Below are positions 23,740 to 33,138 of a DNA stretch of 64,000 nucleotides, one piece after another. The notes under the pieces are model-generated. The model ran no database searches, had not been told where the DNA came from, and saw only the letters and a program-made list of their open reading frames with translations. A program made the translations under genes and the position numbers. The stretch is taken from positions 2,418,001 through 2,482,000 of the forward strand of contig NZ_CP093340.1 in NCBI RefSeq assembly GCF_022637415.1. The letters are read 5' to 3'. The DNA comes from Luteimonas sp. S4-F44 (lineage in GTDB: Bacteria > Pseudomonadota > Gammaproteobacteria > Xanthomonadales > Xanthomonadaceae). Positions within the stretch are counted from its first letter, which is position 1. The number at the start of each line of letters is the position of its first letter.

Positions 23740-25629
23740 ATGAACAACCGCTACAACGCCGCCGACATCGAAGTGCTCTCGGGCCTGGACCCGGTCAAAC
23801 GCCGCCCGGGCATGTACACCGACACCGCGCGCCCGAACCATCTGGCGCAGGAGGTCATCGACAACGCGGTCGACGAGGCGCTGGCCGGGCATGCACGCGG
23901 CATCGAAGTGCGGCTCTACGCCGACGGCAGCTGCGAGGTCGCCGACGACGGCCGTGGCATGCCGGTGGACATCCATCCTGAGGAGAAGATCCCGGGCGTG
24001 GAACTGATCCTCACGCGGCTGCACGCGGGCGGCAAGTTCAACAACCGCAACTACACCTTCAGCGGCGGCCTGCACGGCGTCGGCGTCAGTGTGGTCAATG
24101 CGCTCTCGACCCTGGTCGAGGTGCACATCAAGCGCGAAGGCAGCGAGCATCGCATCACCTTCCGCGACGGCGACCGCGCCACGCCGCTGGAAGTGGTCGG
24201 CAGCGTCGGCCGCAAGAACACCGGCACGCGCGTGCGCTTCTGGCCCGATCCGAAGTACTTCGACTCGCCCAAGTTCAGCGTGCGGGCGCTGCGCCATCTG
24301 CTGCGCGCCAAGGCGGTGCTCTGCCCTGGCCTGCGCGTCACCTTGCACGACGAGGTCAGCGGCGAGCGCGACGAGTGGTACTACGAGGACGGCCTGCGCG
24401 ATTACCTGCGCGGCGCGCTCGAAGGGCGCGAGCTGCTGCCGCCCGACCTGTTCGTTGGCGGACTGGGCCGCGAGACCGAGACCGTCGACTGGGCGGTCGC
24501 GTGGCTGCCCGAGGGCGAGCTGGTCCAGGAAAGCTACGTCAACCTGATCCCGACCGCGCAGCACGGCACCCACGTCAACGGCCTGCGCACCGGCTTCACC
24601 GACGCGCTGCGCGAGTTCTGCGATTTCCGCAGCCTGTTGCCGCGCGGGGTCAAGCTCGCGCCCGAGGATGTCTGGGACCGTGTCGCGTTCGTGCTGTCGC
24701 TGAAGATGACCGACCCGCAGTTCAGCGGCCAGACCAAGGAACGCCTCTCTTCTCGGCAGGCGGCCGGCTTCATTGAGGGGGCCGCGCATGATGCGTTCTC
24801 GCTGTGGCTCAACCAGCATGTCGACCTGGGCGAGCGGATCGCGCAGTTGGCGATCGAGCGCGCGAGCGCGCGGCTGAAGACCGAGAAGCAGATCGTCCGC
24901 AAGAAGGTCACCCAGGGCCCTGCCCTGCCCGGCAAGCTGGCCGACTGCATCAGCCAGGACCTCTCGCGCACCGAACTGTTCCTCGTCGAGGGTGACTCGG
25001 CGGGTGGCAGCGCCAAGCAGGCGCGCGACAAGGATTTCCAGGCGATCCTGCCGCTGCGCGGCAAGATCCTCAATACCTGGGAGGTGGCCAGCACCACCGT
25101 GCTCGGCTCGGAGGAAGTGCACAACCTCGCGGTCGCGATCGGCTGCGACCCGGGCAAGGACGACATCGCCGGGCTGCGCTACGGCAAGGTCGTGATCCTG
25201 GCCGACGCCGACTCCGATGGCCTGCACATCGCCACGCTGCTCAGTGCGCTGTTCCTGCGGCATTTCCCGGCGCTGGTCGCGGCCGGCCATGTATTCGTCG
25301 CGATGCCGCCGCTGTTCCGCGTCGACGTCGGCAAGCAGGTGTTCTATGCGCTCGACGAGGAAGAGAAGCGCCTGCTGCTGGAGAAGATCGCGCGCGAGAA
25401 GCTCAAGGGCCAGGTCAACGTCACCCGCTTCAAGGGCCTGGGCGAAATGAATCCCTCGCAGTTGCGCGAATCGGCGATCCATCCCGATACCCGGCGCCTG
25501 GTGCAGTTGACCGTGGACGACGACCTGGAAACGCGCTCGCTGATCGATATGTTGTTGGCGAAGAAGCGGGCCGGAGATCGGAAGGCGTGGTTGGAGACCA
25601 AGGGCGATCTGGCAACACTGGAAGTCTGA
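23740..25629 (+). CDS. parE: DNA topoisomerase IV subunit B
   Basis: The 629-residue ATPase subunit of topoisomerase IV, which decatenates chromosomes. The GHKL ATP site includes IDNAVDEALAG, DDGRGMPVD and SGGLHGVGVSVVNALS. The TOPRIM part has ELFLVEGDSAGGSAKQ and ILADADSDGLHIATLL; DSDG rather than the GyrB form supports ParE. The start at 23740 (MNNRYNAADIEVLSGLDPVK) fits homologues, and 25 in-frame codons upstream do not. No ribosome site is obvious. Confidence 0.97.
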   Translation: MNNRYNAADIEVLSGLDPVKRRPGMYTDTARPNHLAQEVIDNAVDEALAGHARGIEVRLYADGSCEVADDGRGMPVDIHPEEKIPGVELILTRLHAGGKFNNRNYTFSGGLHGVGVSVVNALSTLVEVHIKREGSEHRITFRDGDRATPLEVVGSVGRKNTGTRVRFWPDPKYFDSPKFSVRALRHLLRAKAVLCPGLRVTLHDEVSGERDEWYYEDGLRDYLRGALEGRELLPPDLFVGGLGRETETVDWAVAWLPEGELVQESYVNLIPTAQHGTHVNGLRTGFTDALREFCDFRSLLPRGVKLAPEDVWDRVAFVLSLKMTDPQFSGQTKERLSSRQAAGFIEGAAHDAFSLWLNQHVDLGERIAQLAIERASARLKTEKQIVRKKVTQGPALPGKLADCISQDLSRTELFLVEGDSAGGSAKQARDKDFQAILPLRGKILNTWEVASTTVLGSEEVHNLAVAIGCDPGKDDIAGLRYGKVVILADADSDGLHIATLLSALFLRHFPALVAAGHVFVAMPPLFRVDVGKQVFYALDEEEKRLLLEKIAREKLKGQVNVTRFKGLGEMNPSQLRESAIHPDTRRLVQLTVDDDLETRSLIDMLLAKKRAGDRKAWLETKGDLATLEV

Positions 25630-25678
25630 CGGCGACTCGACAGAACTGCTGCATGCCTAGGCCGGTCGCCACGCCGCG

Positions 25679-26605
25679 GTGGTCCCAGTGATCGCCCATA
25701 CCATCCCGGTTGTGCTCGTGGTGCTGCTCGGCGTGTGGTTGCGGCGTTCGCCGCGCACGCCCGAGGGCTTCTTCCCGGCGATCGAGTGGTTCACGTTCTA
25801 TGTCGCATTTCCAGCGCTGTTGTTCGTCAATACCGCGCAATTGGTGGTCTCGGCGGTGCAGTTGCGCGACCTGGCCGCGGCCACGCTGCTGCCGACGTTG
25901 CTGTTCGCCGCCGCCGTCGCGCTGGCGCTGCGGCTGGCCCGTGGCCTGCCCGATGCCAGCCGGTCCTCGGTGATCCAAGGCGCGACCCGGCCGAGCACCT
26001 ACTTCGGTCTGTCGGTCGCCGCGGTCGTGTTCGAGCGCGATACTGCCGCGCTGGTGATGCTGGCGCTGGCGATCTGCCTGCCGGCGGTCAACGTGATCGC
26101 GGTGGTGGCGCTGACCCGTTGGAGCGAACGGCCGGCAAGTCCAGGGCGGGTCGCGCGCGCCTTGGCCGGCAATCCGATCATCATTGCGACCGCCGTCGGC
26201 GCAGCGGTCAATCTCTCCGGGCTGCCACTGCCGGCCGCGCTCACCCATGGCCTGGAGATTCTGGGCGGCGCGGCGCTCGCGCTCGGCCTGGTCTGCGTCG
26301 GCGGCGGCCTGGTGTTCGAATGGTCGGCCTCCCGCCCGGCGGCGATGGCCACGACCTCGGCACTCAAACTGCTGGCGCTGCCGCTGGTCGCAGTGCTCGC
26401 CTGCCGGTTGCTCGGCGCCAGCGAGGGGGTAACGGCCGCCAGTTGCTTCTATGCCGCGCTGCCGACGGCGTCCAACGCCTACATCATGGCGCGCCAGATG
26501 GGCGGCGATGCGCCGCTGATGGCCGCGCTGATCACGTTGCAGACTCTGCTGGCTGTGGTCACGGTGCCGCTGGCGATGCACCTGCCGGCCTGGCTCACGG
26601 GTTGA
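25679..26605 (+). CDS. AEC family (auxin-efflux-carrier-like) transporter
   Basis: A 308-residue, wholly hydrophobic inner-membrane protein with about ten transmembrane helices in two similar halves. It matches the AEC/PF03547 family of bacterial malate, malonate or amino-acid permeases. ATRPSTYFGLSVAA and FYAALPTASNAYIMARQMGG are the family's helix-breaking motifs. The GTG at 25679 is the only early start; a second GTG 9 bases on is an alternative. Substrate cannot be inferred. It follows parE by 49 bases, possibly as a read-through gene. Confidence 0.83.
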   Translation: MVPVIAHTIPVVLVVLLGVWLRRSPRTPEGFFPAIEWFTFYVAFPALLFVNTAQLVVSAVQLRDLAAATLLPTLLFAAAVALALRLARGLPDASRSSVIQGATRPSTYFGLSVAAVVFERDTAALVMLALAICLPAVNVIAVVALTRWSERPASPGRVARALAGNPIIIATAVGAAVNLSGLPLPAALTHGLEILGGAALALGLVCVGGGLVFEWSASRPAAMATTSALKLLALPLVAVLACRLLGASEGVTAASCFYAALPTASNAYIMARQMGGDAPLMAALITLQTLLAVVTVPLAMHLPAWLTG

Positions 26606-26620
26606 CCCGCGGGGGCGGCC

Positions 26621-28042
26621 TCAGCCCTGATCGGCCTGGCCGACAGCCTGCTCGGGAATGCGCCGTGTGCGGCCGAGCTGGGCGAAGATCCCGGCCGAGA
26701 CCAGGGTCAGCGCGCCGACGCAAACGAACGTCCAGCGGAATGCGGCGATGACCGGCTCGCCGCCGCCCGACTCGCCGAAGGCGGCCAGCAGGCCGCCGGC
26801 GGTCGCGACCCCCAGGCTCATCGCCAGCATCATCACCATCGACAGCAGGCTGTTGCCAGCGCTGGCGTGCTCGCCGTCAAGGTCGCGCAGCGTCAAGGTG
26901 TTCATCGCGGTGAACTGCAGCGAGTTGACCGCGCCAAAGCACGCGAACTGGACGATCTGCAGCCACAGCGGCTGGCCCGGCTGCACCAGCGCGAAGCTCG
27001 CCATCGCCAGCCCGGTCAGCACGGTGTTGACCACCAGCACCCGGCGGTAGCCGAAGCGCTGCACCAGCGGCACCACAATGCGCTTGGAGAACATGCCCGC
27101 GACCACGACCGGGATCATCATCATGCCCGCACGCGCCGGTGGCACGCCCAGGCCGACCTGCAGCAGCAACGGGATCAGATACGGCATGCCGCCGCTGCCC
27201 AGCCGCGCGAACAGATTGCCGAGCACGCCAACGCTGAAGGCCCGCACCCGGAACAGCGACAGCGGGAACAGCGGCGCCGGCGTGCGCGCGGCGTGCAGCC
27301 AATAAGCGACCAGCGCACCGAGGCCGGCGACCAGCACCACCACCAGCGCCGCGCCACGGGCGGTGTGCCCCGACAGCGCGTCGACCGACAGCGACACCGC
27401 CGCCATGCCGAAGGCCAGCAGGCCGTAACCGAGCAGATCGAAGCGTGACACCGATGCGCGCAGGTCGGGCATCAGCCGGAGCGCGGCCAGCGCGCCGGCC
27501 ACGCCCAGCGGCAGGTTGATCAGGAAGATCCAGTGCCAGCTCGCGACCTCGACCAGCCAGCCACCGAGCGACGGCCCGATCAGCGGCCCGATCAGGCCCG
27601 GCACGGTGACAAAGGTCATCGCGGCGAGGAACTCGGTGCGCGGCACCGTGCGCAACACCGTGAGCCGGCCGATCGGCAGCAGCATGGCGCCGCCCACGCC
27701 CTGCAGCACGCGCGAGGCGACCAGCACGTGCAACGTCTGCGACAGCGCACAGGCCAGCGAGCCCAAGGTGAAGACGACGATCGCCGCCAGGAACACGCGC
27801 CGGGTCCCAAAACGATCGGCCAACCAGCCCGAGGCCGGGATCAGCACCGCGACCGTCAGCGCATAGGCCACCACCACCGCCTGCATCCGCAGCGGCGACT
27901 GATCGAGACTGGCGGCCATGGCCGGCAGTGCAGTGTTGACGATCGTGGTGTCCAGCATCTGCATGAACACCGCCGCCGCGACCAGCCATAGCATGGGCCG
28001 GTGGGGGCGCAGGACATCGGGTCGCTTCATGGCGGGCAGCAT
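26621..28042 (-). CDS. DHA2-type MFS multidrug efflux transporter
   Basis: A 473-residue major facilitator with about 14 helices. The DHA2 signature appears as MQMLDTTIVNTALPAMAASL in helix 1, and LADRFGTRRVFLAAI is motif A. GLIGPLIGPSLGGWLVE is the helix 5 antiporter motif C. The architecture is close to MdtD/EmrB-like transporters without a partner membrane-fusion protein. The start at 28042 has a GGAGG site; upstream in-frame codons are Arg/Cys-rich. It begins 31 bases after hutG and is probably co-transcribed with it. Confidence 0.88.
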   Translation of the reverse strand: MLPAMKRPDVLRPHRPMLWLVAAAVFMQMLDTTIVNTALPAMAASLDQSPLRMQAVVVAYALTVAVLIPASGWLADRFGTRRVFLAAIVVFTLGSLACALSQTLHVLVASRVLQGVGGAMLLPIGRLTVLRTVPRTEFLAAMTFVTVPGLIGPLIGPSLGGWLVEVASWHWIFLINLPLGVAGALAALRLMPDLRASVSRFDLLGYGLLAFGMAAVSLSVDALSGHTARGAALVVVLVAGLGALVAYWLHAARTPAPLFPLSLFRVRAFSVGVLGNLFARLGSGGMPYLIPLLLQVGLGVPPARAGMMMIPVVVAGMFSKRIVVPLVQRFGYRRVLVVNTVLTGLAMASFALVQPGQPLWLQIVQFACFGAVNSLQFTAMNTLTLRDLDGEHASAGNSLLSMVMMLAMSLGVATAGGLLAAFGESGGGEPVIAAFRWTFVCVGALTLVSAGIFAQLGRTRRIPEQAVGQADQG

Positions 28043-28073
28043 GGGGCCTCCGGCGTCACGGCTCCGCCAAGCG

Positions 28074-28877
28074 TCAGCCGGTCCGGCTCCCCTGTGCGTG
28101 GGCAATCGCAGTCTGGAGCAGGCGCTGCAGGAGCGGCTGCAGCGCCGCGGCACGGGCCGCGTCCCAGGCGAAGCTGGCCTCGTCCATGTAGCACCGCTGG
28201 CTGATCTCCAGTTGGACCGCCTCGATGCCGTCGTCGGGCGCGGCGTAGTGCCGGGTGATGTAGCCGCCGCGGAAGCGGCCGTTGGCGACCCACTCGTAGT
28301 CCGACTGGCCCTCGAGCAATCCAGCGATCCGCGCTTCGAGCGCCAGGCTGCAACTGGTGCCGGCAGCGGTGCCGAGGTTGAGATCGGGCAGGCGCCCCTC
28401 GAACAGGAACGGCAGGGTGCCGCGGATCGAGTGGCCCTCCCACAGCACCACGCGCCGGTGGCGGGCGCGCAGGCGAGCGAGCTCGTCGCGCAAGGCCGCG
28501 TGGTAGGGCCGCCAGTAGCGGTCGACCCGCGCCGCGATCTCGGCCGCGTCCGGCGCGGCCCCCTCCAGGTAGACCGGCCCGCCGTCGAAGCGCACCTGCG
28601 GACACAGCCCGGTGGTGTTCTGCCCCGGATACAGCGAGGTGTCGTCCTCGGGGCGGTTGAGGTCGATCACATAGCGCGAGTAACGCGGCACCAGGATCGA
28701 GGCGCCGAGCCCGCGCGCGAAAGCGTACAACCTGGACACGTGCCAGTCGGTGTCCGGCACGGTCCGGGCTTCGGGGGTGAGTCGCTGTGCGAGGTCGTCG
28801 GGCAGCCGAGTGCCGTCGTGCGGCAGGCTGACCAGCAGCGGCGCGGTGCCGCGATGGAGTTCGAGGATATCGGCCAT
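28074..28877 (-). CDS. hutG: N-formylglutamate deformylase (HutG-like)
   Basis: A 267-residue member of the N-formylglutamate amidohydrolase family, which releases formate and glutamate in the last step of one histidine-degradation route. Metal- and substrate-binding blocks are LLVSLPHDGTRLPDD, DTDWHVSRLYAFARGLGA, RYVIDLNRPEDD and VLWEGHSIRGTLP. The start at 28877 is the first Met before MADILELHRG. No hutH, hutU or hutI is nearby. Instead the gene lies 38 bases after a TonB receptor, so the substrate may differ. Confidence 0.85.
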   Translation of the reverse strand: MADILELHRGTAPLLVSLPHDGTRLPDDLAQRLTPEARTVPDTDWHVSRLYAFARGLGASILVPRYSRYVIDLNRPEDDTSLYPGQNTTGLCPQVRFDGGPVYLEGAAPDAAEIAARVDRYWRPYHAALRDELARLRARHRRVVLWEGHSIRGTLPFLFEGRLPDLNLGTAAGTSCSLALEARIAGLLEGQSDYEWVANGRFRGGYITRHYAAPDDGIEAVQLEISQRCYMDEASFAWDAARAAALQPLLQRLLQTAIAHAQGSRTG

Positions 28878-28915
28878 GGCCCATTGTAGGGCCCCCGCGC
28901 CGCCGCCATCGCGCG

Positions 28916-31684
28916 CTAGAGATCCATCGACCATTCCATCTGCAGCGAACGCCCCAGGGCGTTGTAGAGCCCGCGGTCGTAGAACGGCCAGTTGCCATTG
29001 GTGCGGTCCAGTGGCGGCTTGCGGTTGGCGATGTTGTTGACCGAGAACAGCACCCCGTAACGCTCGCCGAAGCGGTAGGAGACGCTACCGTTGAATGTCG
29101 TCCACGGCCCGATGTCGCGGGCGCTACCGGCCGCGTTCCAACTGCGCGCATTGCGCACGCCCCACAGCGTCGCGGCCAGCGGGCCGCGATTCCAGGCGAC
29201 GCTAGCGGTGGTGCGGTGCTGGAGTTCGTTGGAGTTGGCGCAGCACAGCAGATCCTCGACCGGGTCGTCGGCCTGCGGCTGGCGGTCGTGGCTGAGCGTG
29301 CGGTAGTAGCCCAGATCGAAGTCGAAATCACCGACGCTGCCGGCACTCCAGCGGTAGCGTGCCGCCGCCTGCACGCCGGTCTGGCGCTGGCGCGCCAGGT
29401 TGATGGGATAGGTGCGGACCTCGGCGACGCCGTTGGGGTCGACGGGATCGCTGTCCGGGCGTCGCTGGACCTGGCCGATCACGTCGCGACAGGTCGGCGA
29501 GTCGATGTCGTAACGGGTCTGCCCGTTCTCCGACACACCCAGCCGGCAGTTGGCCTCCAACTCCAGGATGTCGGCGATGCCCAGCAGTTCGACCTCGTCC
29601 TCGATCTCGATCGCGTTGTAGTCGAGCGACATCGTCAGCGCGTTGCCTGGCGTCGACCACACCACGCCGTAGGTGAACGTGCGCGCGGTGATGTCGCGCA
29701 GGTCACGGTTGCCCTGCCCCAGATGCCGGGTGGACTGGTCGGCCTGCGGACAGGCGTCATAGTCGTCAACGCCGTAGCCCGCCTGCCGGCAGCGGTAGTA
29801 GTCGGTGGTGGTGGTGAACCCGCTGGTCTCCGACGCGTAGAGGTAGAACATGTCCGGCGAGCGGAACGCGGTGGCGTAGCTGCCGCGCAGCAGCAGGGTG
29901 TCGAAGGGGCGGAACTCCAGCCCGGCTTTCCAGGTCGGCTTGCCGTTGCCGCCACCACCGTCGAGCGCGTACTTGTCGTAGCGCCCCGACAGGTTGATGT
30001 CGAAATTGCCGGTCACCGGCAGCTGGAACTCGACGCCGGCTGCGTAGAGGTCGCGCTCGCCACGGGCGATCGTGCCGCCGCCGGCGTTACGGAACAGATC
30101 GCGCGCATCGGCCGACTGCGAGCGGTTGGAGAAGCGCTCGCGCTGGCCCTGCACGATCGCCGCAAAGCCCACGGGCCCGGCGGGCAGCGTGAACAGCTCG
30201 GCATGGGTGAGCAGCGCCGTGCCGCCCTGGTTCCAGGCGGTGGACTTGGCGCGATTGATAGCGCTCCAGGCGTCGTACTGCTCGGGCGTGATCGGCCGAT
30301 ACAGCGCCGCCTCGTCGGGGGCATGGATCGGATACCCGGCGGCGTCCACCCCCAGCTTCGGCCCGAGGTAGTGGTCGTCGACGCCGTTGCGGGCGAGGAA
30401 GTCCGTCGCCTTGCGGATGGCGCCGGTGCCCGAGCGGTTGAGATACACGTCGTAGTCGAAACCGCTATCGCCCAGTGTGCCGCGCACGCCGGCCGCGACG
30501 TTGTAGCTACGGGTGTAGACGCGCTGGTCCTTGGCATGCAGGCCCACTTCCTCAGGCGCGAAGATGCGCTGCCACTGCTCGTAGCGACCGGTGGTCTGGT
30601 TGTAGAAGCTCTGGTTCCACGACGGGCTGCCGCCGGTGTACGTCGGCCGGCTGTAGCTGAGCAACACATCGGTGTAGAACTCCGCGTTCTCGCCGAGCGC
30701 ACGGCGCAGGAACAGGCTGCCGCTGGCGCTCTCCGATTCGCTGAGCAGCGAAGCGGTGCCGACATTGCGCAGGCTGCCGCAGTAGCGGCCGCCCCCCGCA
30801 ATGTCGCGCAGCGCGTACTCGGTGCTGCCACCGTAGAGATACGACAGCGGCGCGCAGGTCGCCGCGCCGGGGTCGATGTAGCCCGTTGCACCGACGGTCA
30901 GATCCTGGCGCAGGAACGTGCGCGCCGGATCGACCGGGCCGGTCGGATTGTCGGCAGCGCTGTCGGTGGCATCGCGCTCGAAGGCGTAGATCGGCTTCTG
31001 CGTTTCGTACTGCAGACCGTAGCTGATGTCCCAACCCGCGAACGCATGGCCGGCACTGAGCTGCAGCCGGTGGTTCTCGCCTCCGCCGTCGCTGTAGCCG
31101 CCGACGCGATAGCGCGCATGTACGCCCTCGATGCGGTCCTTGAGCACGATGTTGACCACGCCGGCGATCGCCGCCGAGCCGTAGACCGACGATTGCCCGC
31201 CGGTCAGGATATCGACCCGCTCGACCATGCCCATCGGGATGTTGGCGATGTCGACGATGCTGGTGTTGCCGTTGTAACCGAGCGGGTAGCTGTTGACGGG
31301 CCGACCGTTGATCAGCGTGAGCGTGTAACTCGGCGACAGGCCGAACAGGCTCACGGTCTTGGCACCGGGTGTATAGGTCCCGGTACTCTGCGCGTCCTGG
31401 ACCGGCCCGCTGGACTGCGGCAACGCGCGCAACGCGTCGAACAGATTGGTGAATCCCTGCTGCTCCATCTGCTCGGCAGTGATCGTGGTGACCGGCGACG
31501 GCCCTTCGATCTGCGCACGTGGAATCAACGAACCGGTGACCCGGATCGCGTCGATGTCGGTAGGTTGGCCGCTGGGCCGGGCGGCCTCCGGCGGTTCGGC
31601 AGGCGACGGTGCAGGCGTTTGTGCGGACACGCTGCCCGACACCAGTGCCGCGGCGATCAACATCGACAAGGGACTGCTGCGCAT
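28916..31684 (-). CDS. TonB-dependent outer-membrane receptor
   Basis: A 922-residue receptor. A signal peptide (MLIAAALVSGSVSA) is followed by a TonB-box-like stretch (DIDAIRVTGSLIP). The plug domain (SPVTTITAEQMEQQGFTNLF and GGQSSVYGSAAIAGVVNIVL) precedes a barrel that ends IANRKPPLD and EWSMDL, in place of the usual final Phe. The plug is of the SLIP/VTGS class common in Xanthomonadales. The start at 31684 has a GGGAGAG site; 46 upstream codons are rejected. It is divergent from the LacI gene and likely imports glycans or peptides. Confidence 0.93.
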   Translation of the reverse strand: MRSSPLSMLIAAALVSGSVSAQTPAPSPAEPPEAARPSGQPTDIDAIRVTGSLIPRAQIEGPSPVTTITAEQMEQQGFTNLFDALRALPQSSGPVQDAQSTGTYTPGAKTVSLFGLSPSYTLTLINGRPVNSYPLGYNGNTSIVDIANIPMGMVERVDILTGGQSSVYGSAAIAGVVNIVLKDRIEGVHARYRVGGYSDGGGENHRLQLSAGHAFAGWDISYGLQYETQKPIYAFERDATDSAADNPTGPVDPARTFLRQDLTVGATGYIDPGAATCAPLSYLYGGSTEYALRDIAGGGRYCGSLRNVGTASLLSESESASGSLFLRRALGENAEFYTDVLLSYSRPTYTGGSPSWNQSFYNQTTGRYEQWQRIFAPEEVGLHAKDQRVYTRSYNVAAGVRGTLGDSGFDYDVYLNRSGTGAIRKATDFLARNGVDDHYLGPKLGVDAAGYPIHAPDEAALYRPITPEQYDAWSAINRAKSTAWNQGGTALLTHAELFTLPAGPVGFAAIVQGQRERFSNRSQSADARDLFRNAGGGTIARGERDLYAAGVEFQLPVTGNFDINLSGRYDKYALDGGGGNGKPTWKAGLEFRPFDTLLLRGSYATAFRSPDMFYLYASETSGFTTTTDYYRCRQAGYGVDDYDACPQADQSTRHLGQGNRDLRDITARTFTYGVVWSTPGNALTMSLDYNAIEIEDEVELLGIADILELEANCRLGVSENGQTRYDIDSPTCRDVIGQVQRRPDSDPVDPNGVAEVRTYPINLARQRQTGVQAAARYRWSAGSVGDFDFDLGYYRTLSHDRQPQADDPVEDLLCCANSNELQHRTTASVAWNRGPLAATLWGVRNARSWNAAGSARDIGPWTTFNGSVSYRFGERYGVLFSVNNIANRKPPLDRTNGNWPFYDRGLYNALGRSLQMEWSMDL

Positions 31685-32043
31685 CTGATCTCTCCCATCA
31701 GGACGTAAGGCACGCCCGGCGTGCGCGCCGGCGTGTCGTGGCACCGCAGTGCCGGGTTGTTCGCATCTCGCCCGCCCCGGACGCTGAAACGCATCGGCAG
31801 CGAGCACTCGGACGGACGACATCGCCCCCTCGGCATCGTCCTGCGAATCGATTTAATCGTTTCAAAGTTCGGTGTCAACGCTGCACTGCGGCAAGGGCGT
31901 CGCGACCCGAGATGGGCGACCGTCGCGCTTCGCCTGGAAACAAGCTGCGCCAAGCGGCATCGTTCCCAAGGGATGTTGCAGCGCGGTTTGCCAAGCGCCC
32001 GGATTTTCTGCAGGATCGGCGTAATCCTTAAAACGATCCAGTC
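31685..32043. other. Divergent promoter region between TonB receptor and lacI-type gene
   Basis: These 359 bases hold no gene. The distinctive content is one AT-rich 19-base palindrome at 31847-31865. The lacI-proximal 60 bases are also AT-richer, with an ACGATCC half-site-like sequence just before the ATG. Promoters for both directions must lie here, but no strong -35/-10 pairs could be assigned. Confidence 0.7.
31847..31865. promoter_or_regulatory. LacI-type operator candidate
   Basis: GAATCGATTTAATCGTTTC reads almost the same on both strands; only one symmetric pair of positions and the centre differ. It contains the central CGATT/AATCG arms typical of LacI-family sites. It lies 163 bases upstream of the receptor start and 179 bases upstream of the regulator start, where a local repressor would control both directions. 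Confidence 0.7.
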
Positions 32044-33138
32044 ATGACCCGATCCGAAACGCGTCGACGGGTGACCCTGGCGGACATCGCACGCGCCTGC
32101 GGCGTGTCGCCTGCGACTGTGTCCCTGGTGCTCAGCGGCAGTCCGGTAGTCGCAGCCCGGACCCGGCAACGGGTCGAAGCGGAGATCCGCCGCCAGGGCT
32201 ACGTCTACAACCGCAGCGCCGCAAACCTGCGCCGGAAGATCTCCACCAGCGTCGCGTTGGTGGTCAACGACCTGTCGAACCCCTTCGTCGCGGAATTCGC
32301 CGCCGGCGTGGACGAAGCGCTGGCCGGCGCGGGCTGTGTGATGTTGCTGGGCAGCAGCGGCGAATCGGTCGAGCGTCAGCGCGCAGTGCTGGCGTCACTG
32401 ATCGAGCATGGTCCGGCCGGCGTCATCCTGACGCCCGCGGACGGCACGCGCGCCGACGATCTGCGGCCCGTCGTCGGCCTGCACACCCCCTTGCTGTTGT
32501 TCAACCGCGAGGTCGCAGACGGGGACTGGGACTATCTGGGCGCCGACAACGCGACCGGTGCGCGCCTGGCGACCGAGCACCTGCTCGCACAGGGCCACCG
32601 GCGTATCGCGTTCTTCGGCGGCAGCCGCACATCGAGTTCGTTCCGCCAACGCGCCGACGGCTACCGCGCTGCGCTGACCGACGCCGGCATCGCGCTCGAG
32701 CCGCAGTGGATCGTCGAATGCCCACCCACGCGGATCGCAGCGAGTCTGGCGACCGCGGCGCTGTTCGCGCGCGATCCCGCGCCGACCGCCGTGGTGGCCT
32801 ACAACGACGGCGTGGCCTTCGGGCTGATGATGGGCCTGCGGGCGCGCAACATCGCCCCGGGCCGCGACTTCGCGATCACCGGCTTCGACGACACACCCGA
32901 GGCCTGCGCCCAGGTGCCGGCGCTGACGACACTGGCCACCGGCCCGCGCGCGCTCGGGCGCCAGGCGGTGGACATCGTGCTCGAGCGCGGACGCGCGCCC
33001 GATGCGCCCCGACGCACGACGATCGCGCCGGTGCATCTGGTCGAGCGCGACAGTTCGCTGACCTACGCGCATACATCTGCCGGACAGCCCACCGGCACGG
33101 CGCGTCCCCGCACACGCGATCGGAGCTCTCCGGCATGA
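32044..33138 (+). CDS. LacI-family transcriptional regulator
   Basis: A 364-residue repressor. The N-terminal helix-turn-helix (VTLADIARACGVSPATVSLV) and hinge precede a periplasmic-binding-type sugar domain (LVVNDLSNPFVAEFAAGVDE, AFFGGSRTSSSFRQRADGY, FAITGFDDTPEACAQVPALT). The product probably senses a sugar released by the GH92 enzyme encoded next to it; its ligand is inferred from context. Its stop overlaps the GH92 start by 4 bases (ATGA), so regulator, mannosidase and peptidase form one operon. Confidence 0.93.
   Translation: MTRSETRRRVTLADIARACGVSPATVSLVLSGSPVVAARTRQRVEAEIRRQGYVYNRSAANLRRKISTSVALVVNDLSNPFVAEFAAGVDEALAGAGCVMLLGSSGESVERQRAVLASLIEHGPAGVILTPADGTRADDLRPVVGLHTPLLLFNREVADGDWDYLGADNATGARLATEHLLAQGHRRIAFFGGSRTSSSFRQRADGYRAALTDAGIALEPQWIVECPPTRIAASLATAALFARDPAPTAVVAYNDGVAFGLMMGLRARNIAPGRDFAITGFDDTPEACAQVPALTTLATGPRALGRQAVDIVLERGRAPDAPRRTTIAPVHLVERDSSLTYAHTSAGQPTGTARPRTRDRSSPA

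Noticed and set aside
29216..31708. 830-codon plus-strand frame
   Set aside because: It is antisense to the TonB receptor, which has plug and barrel motifs and a signal peptide.
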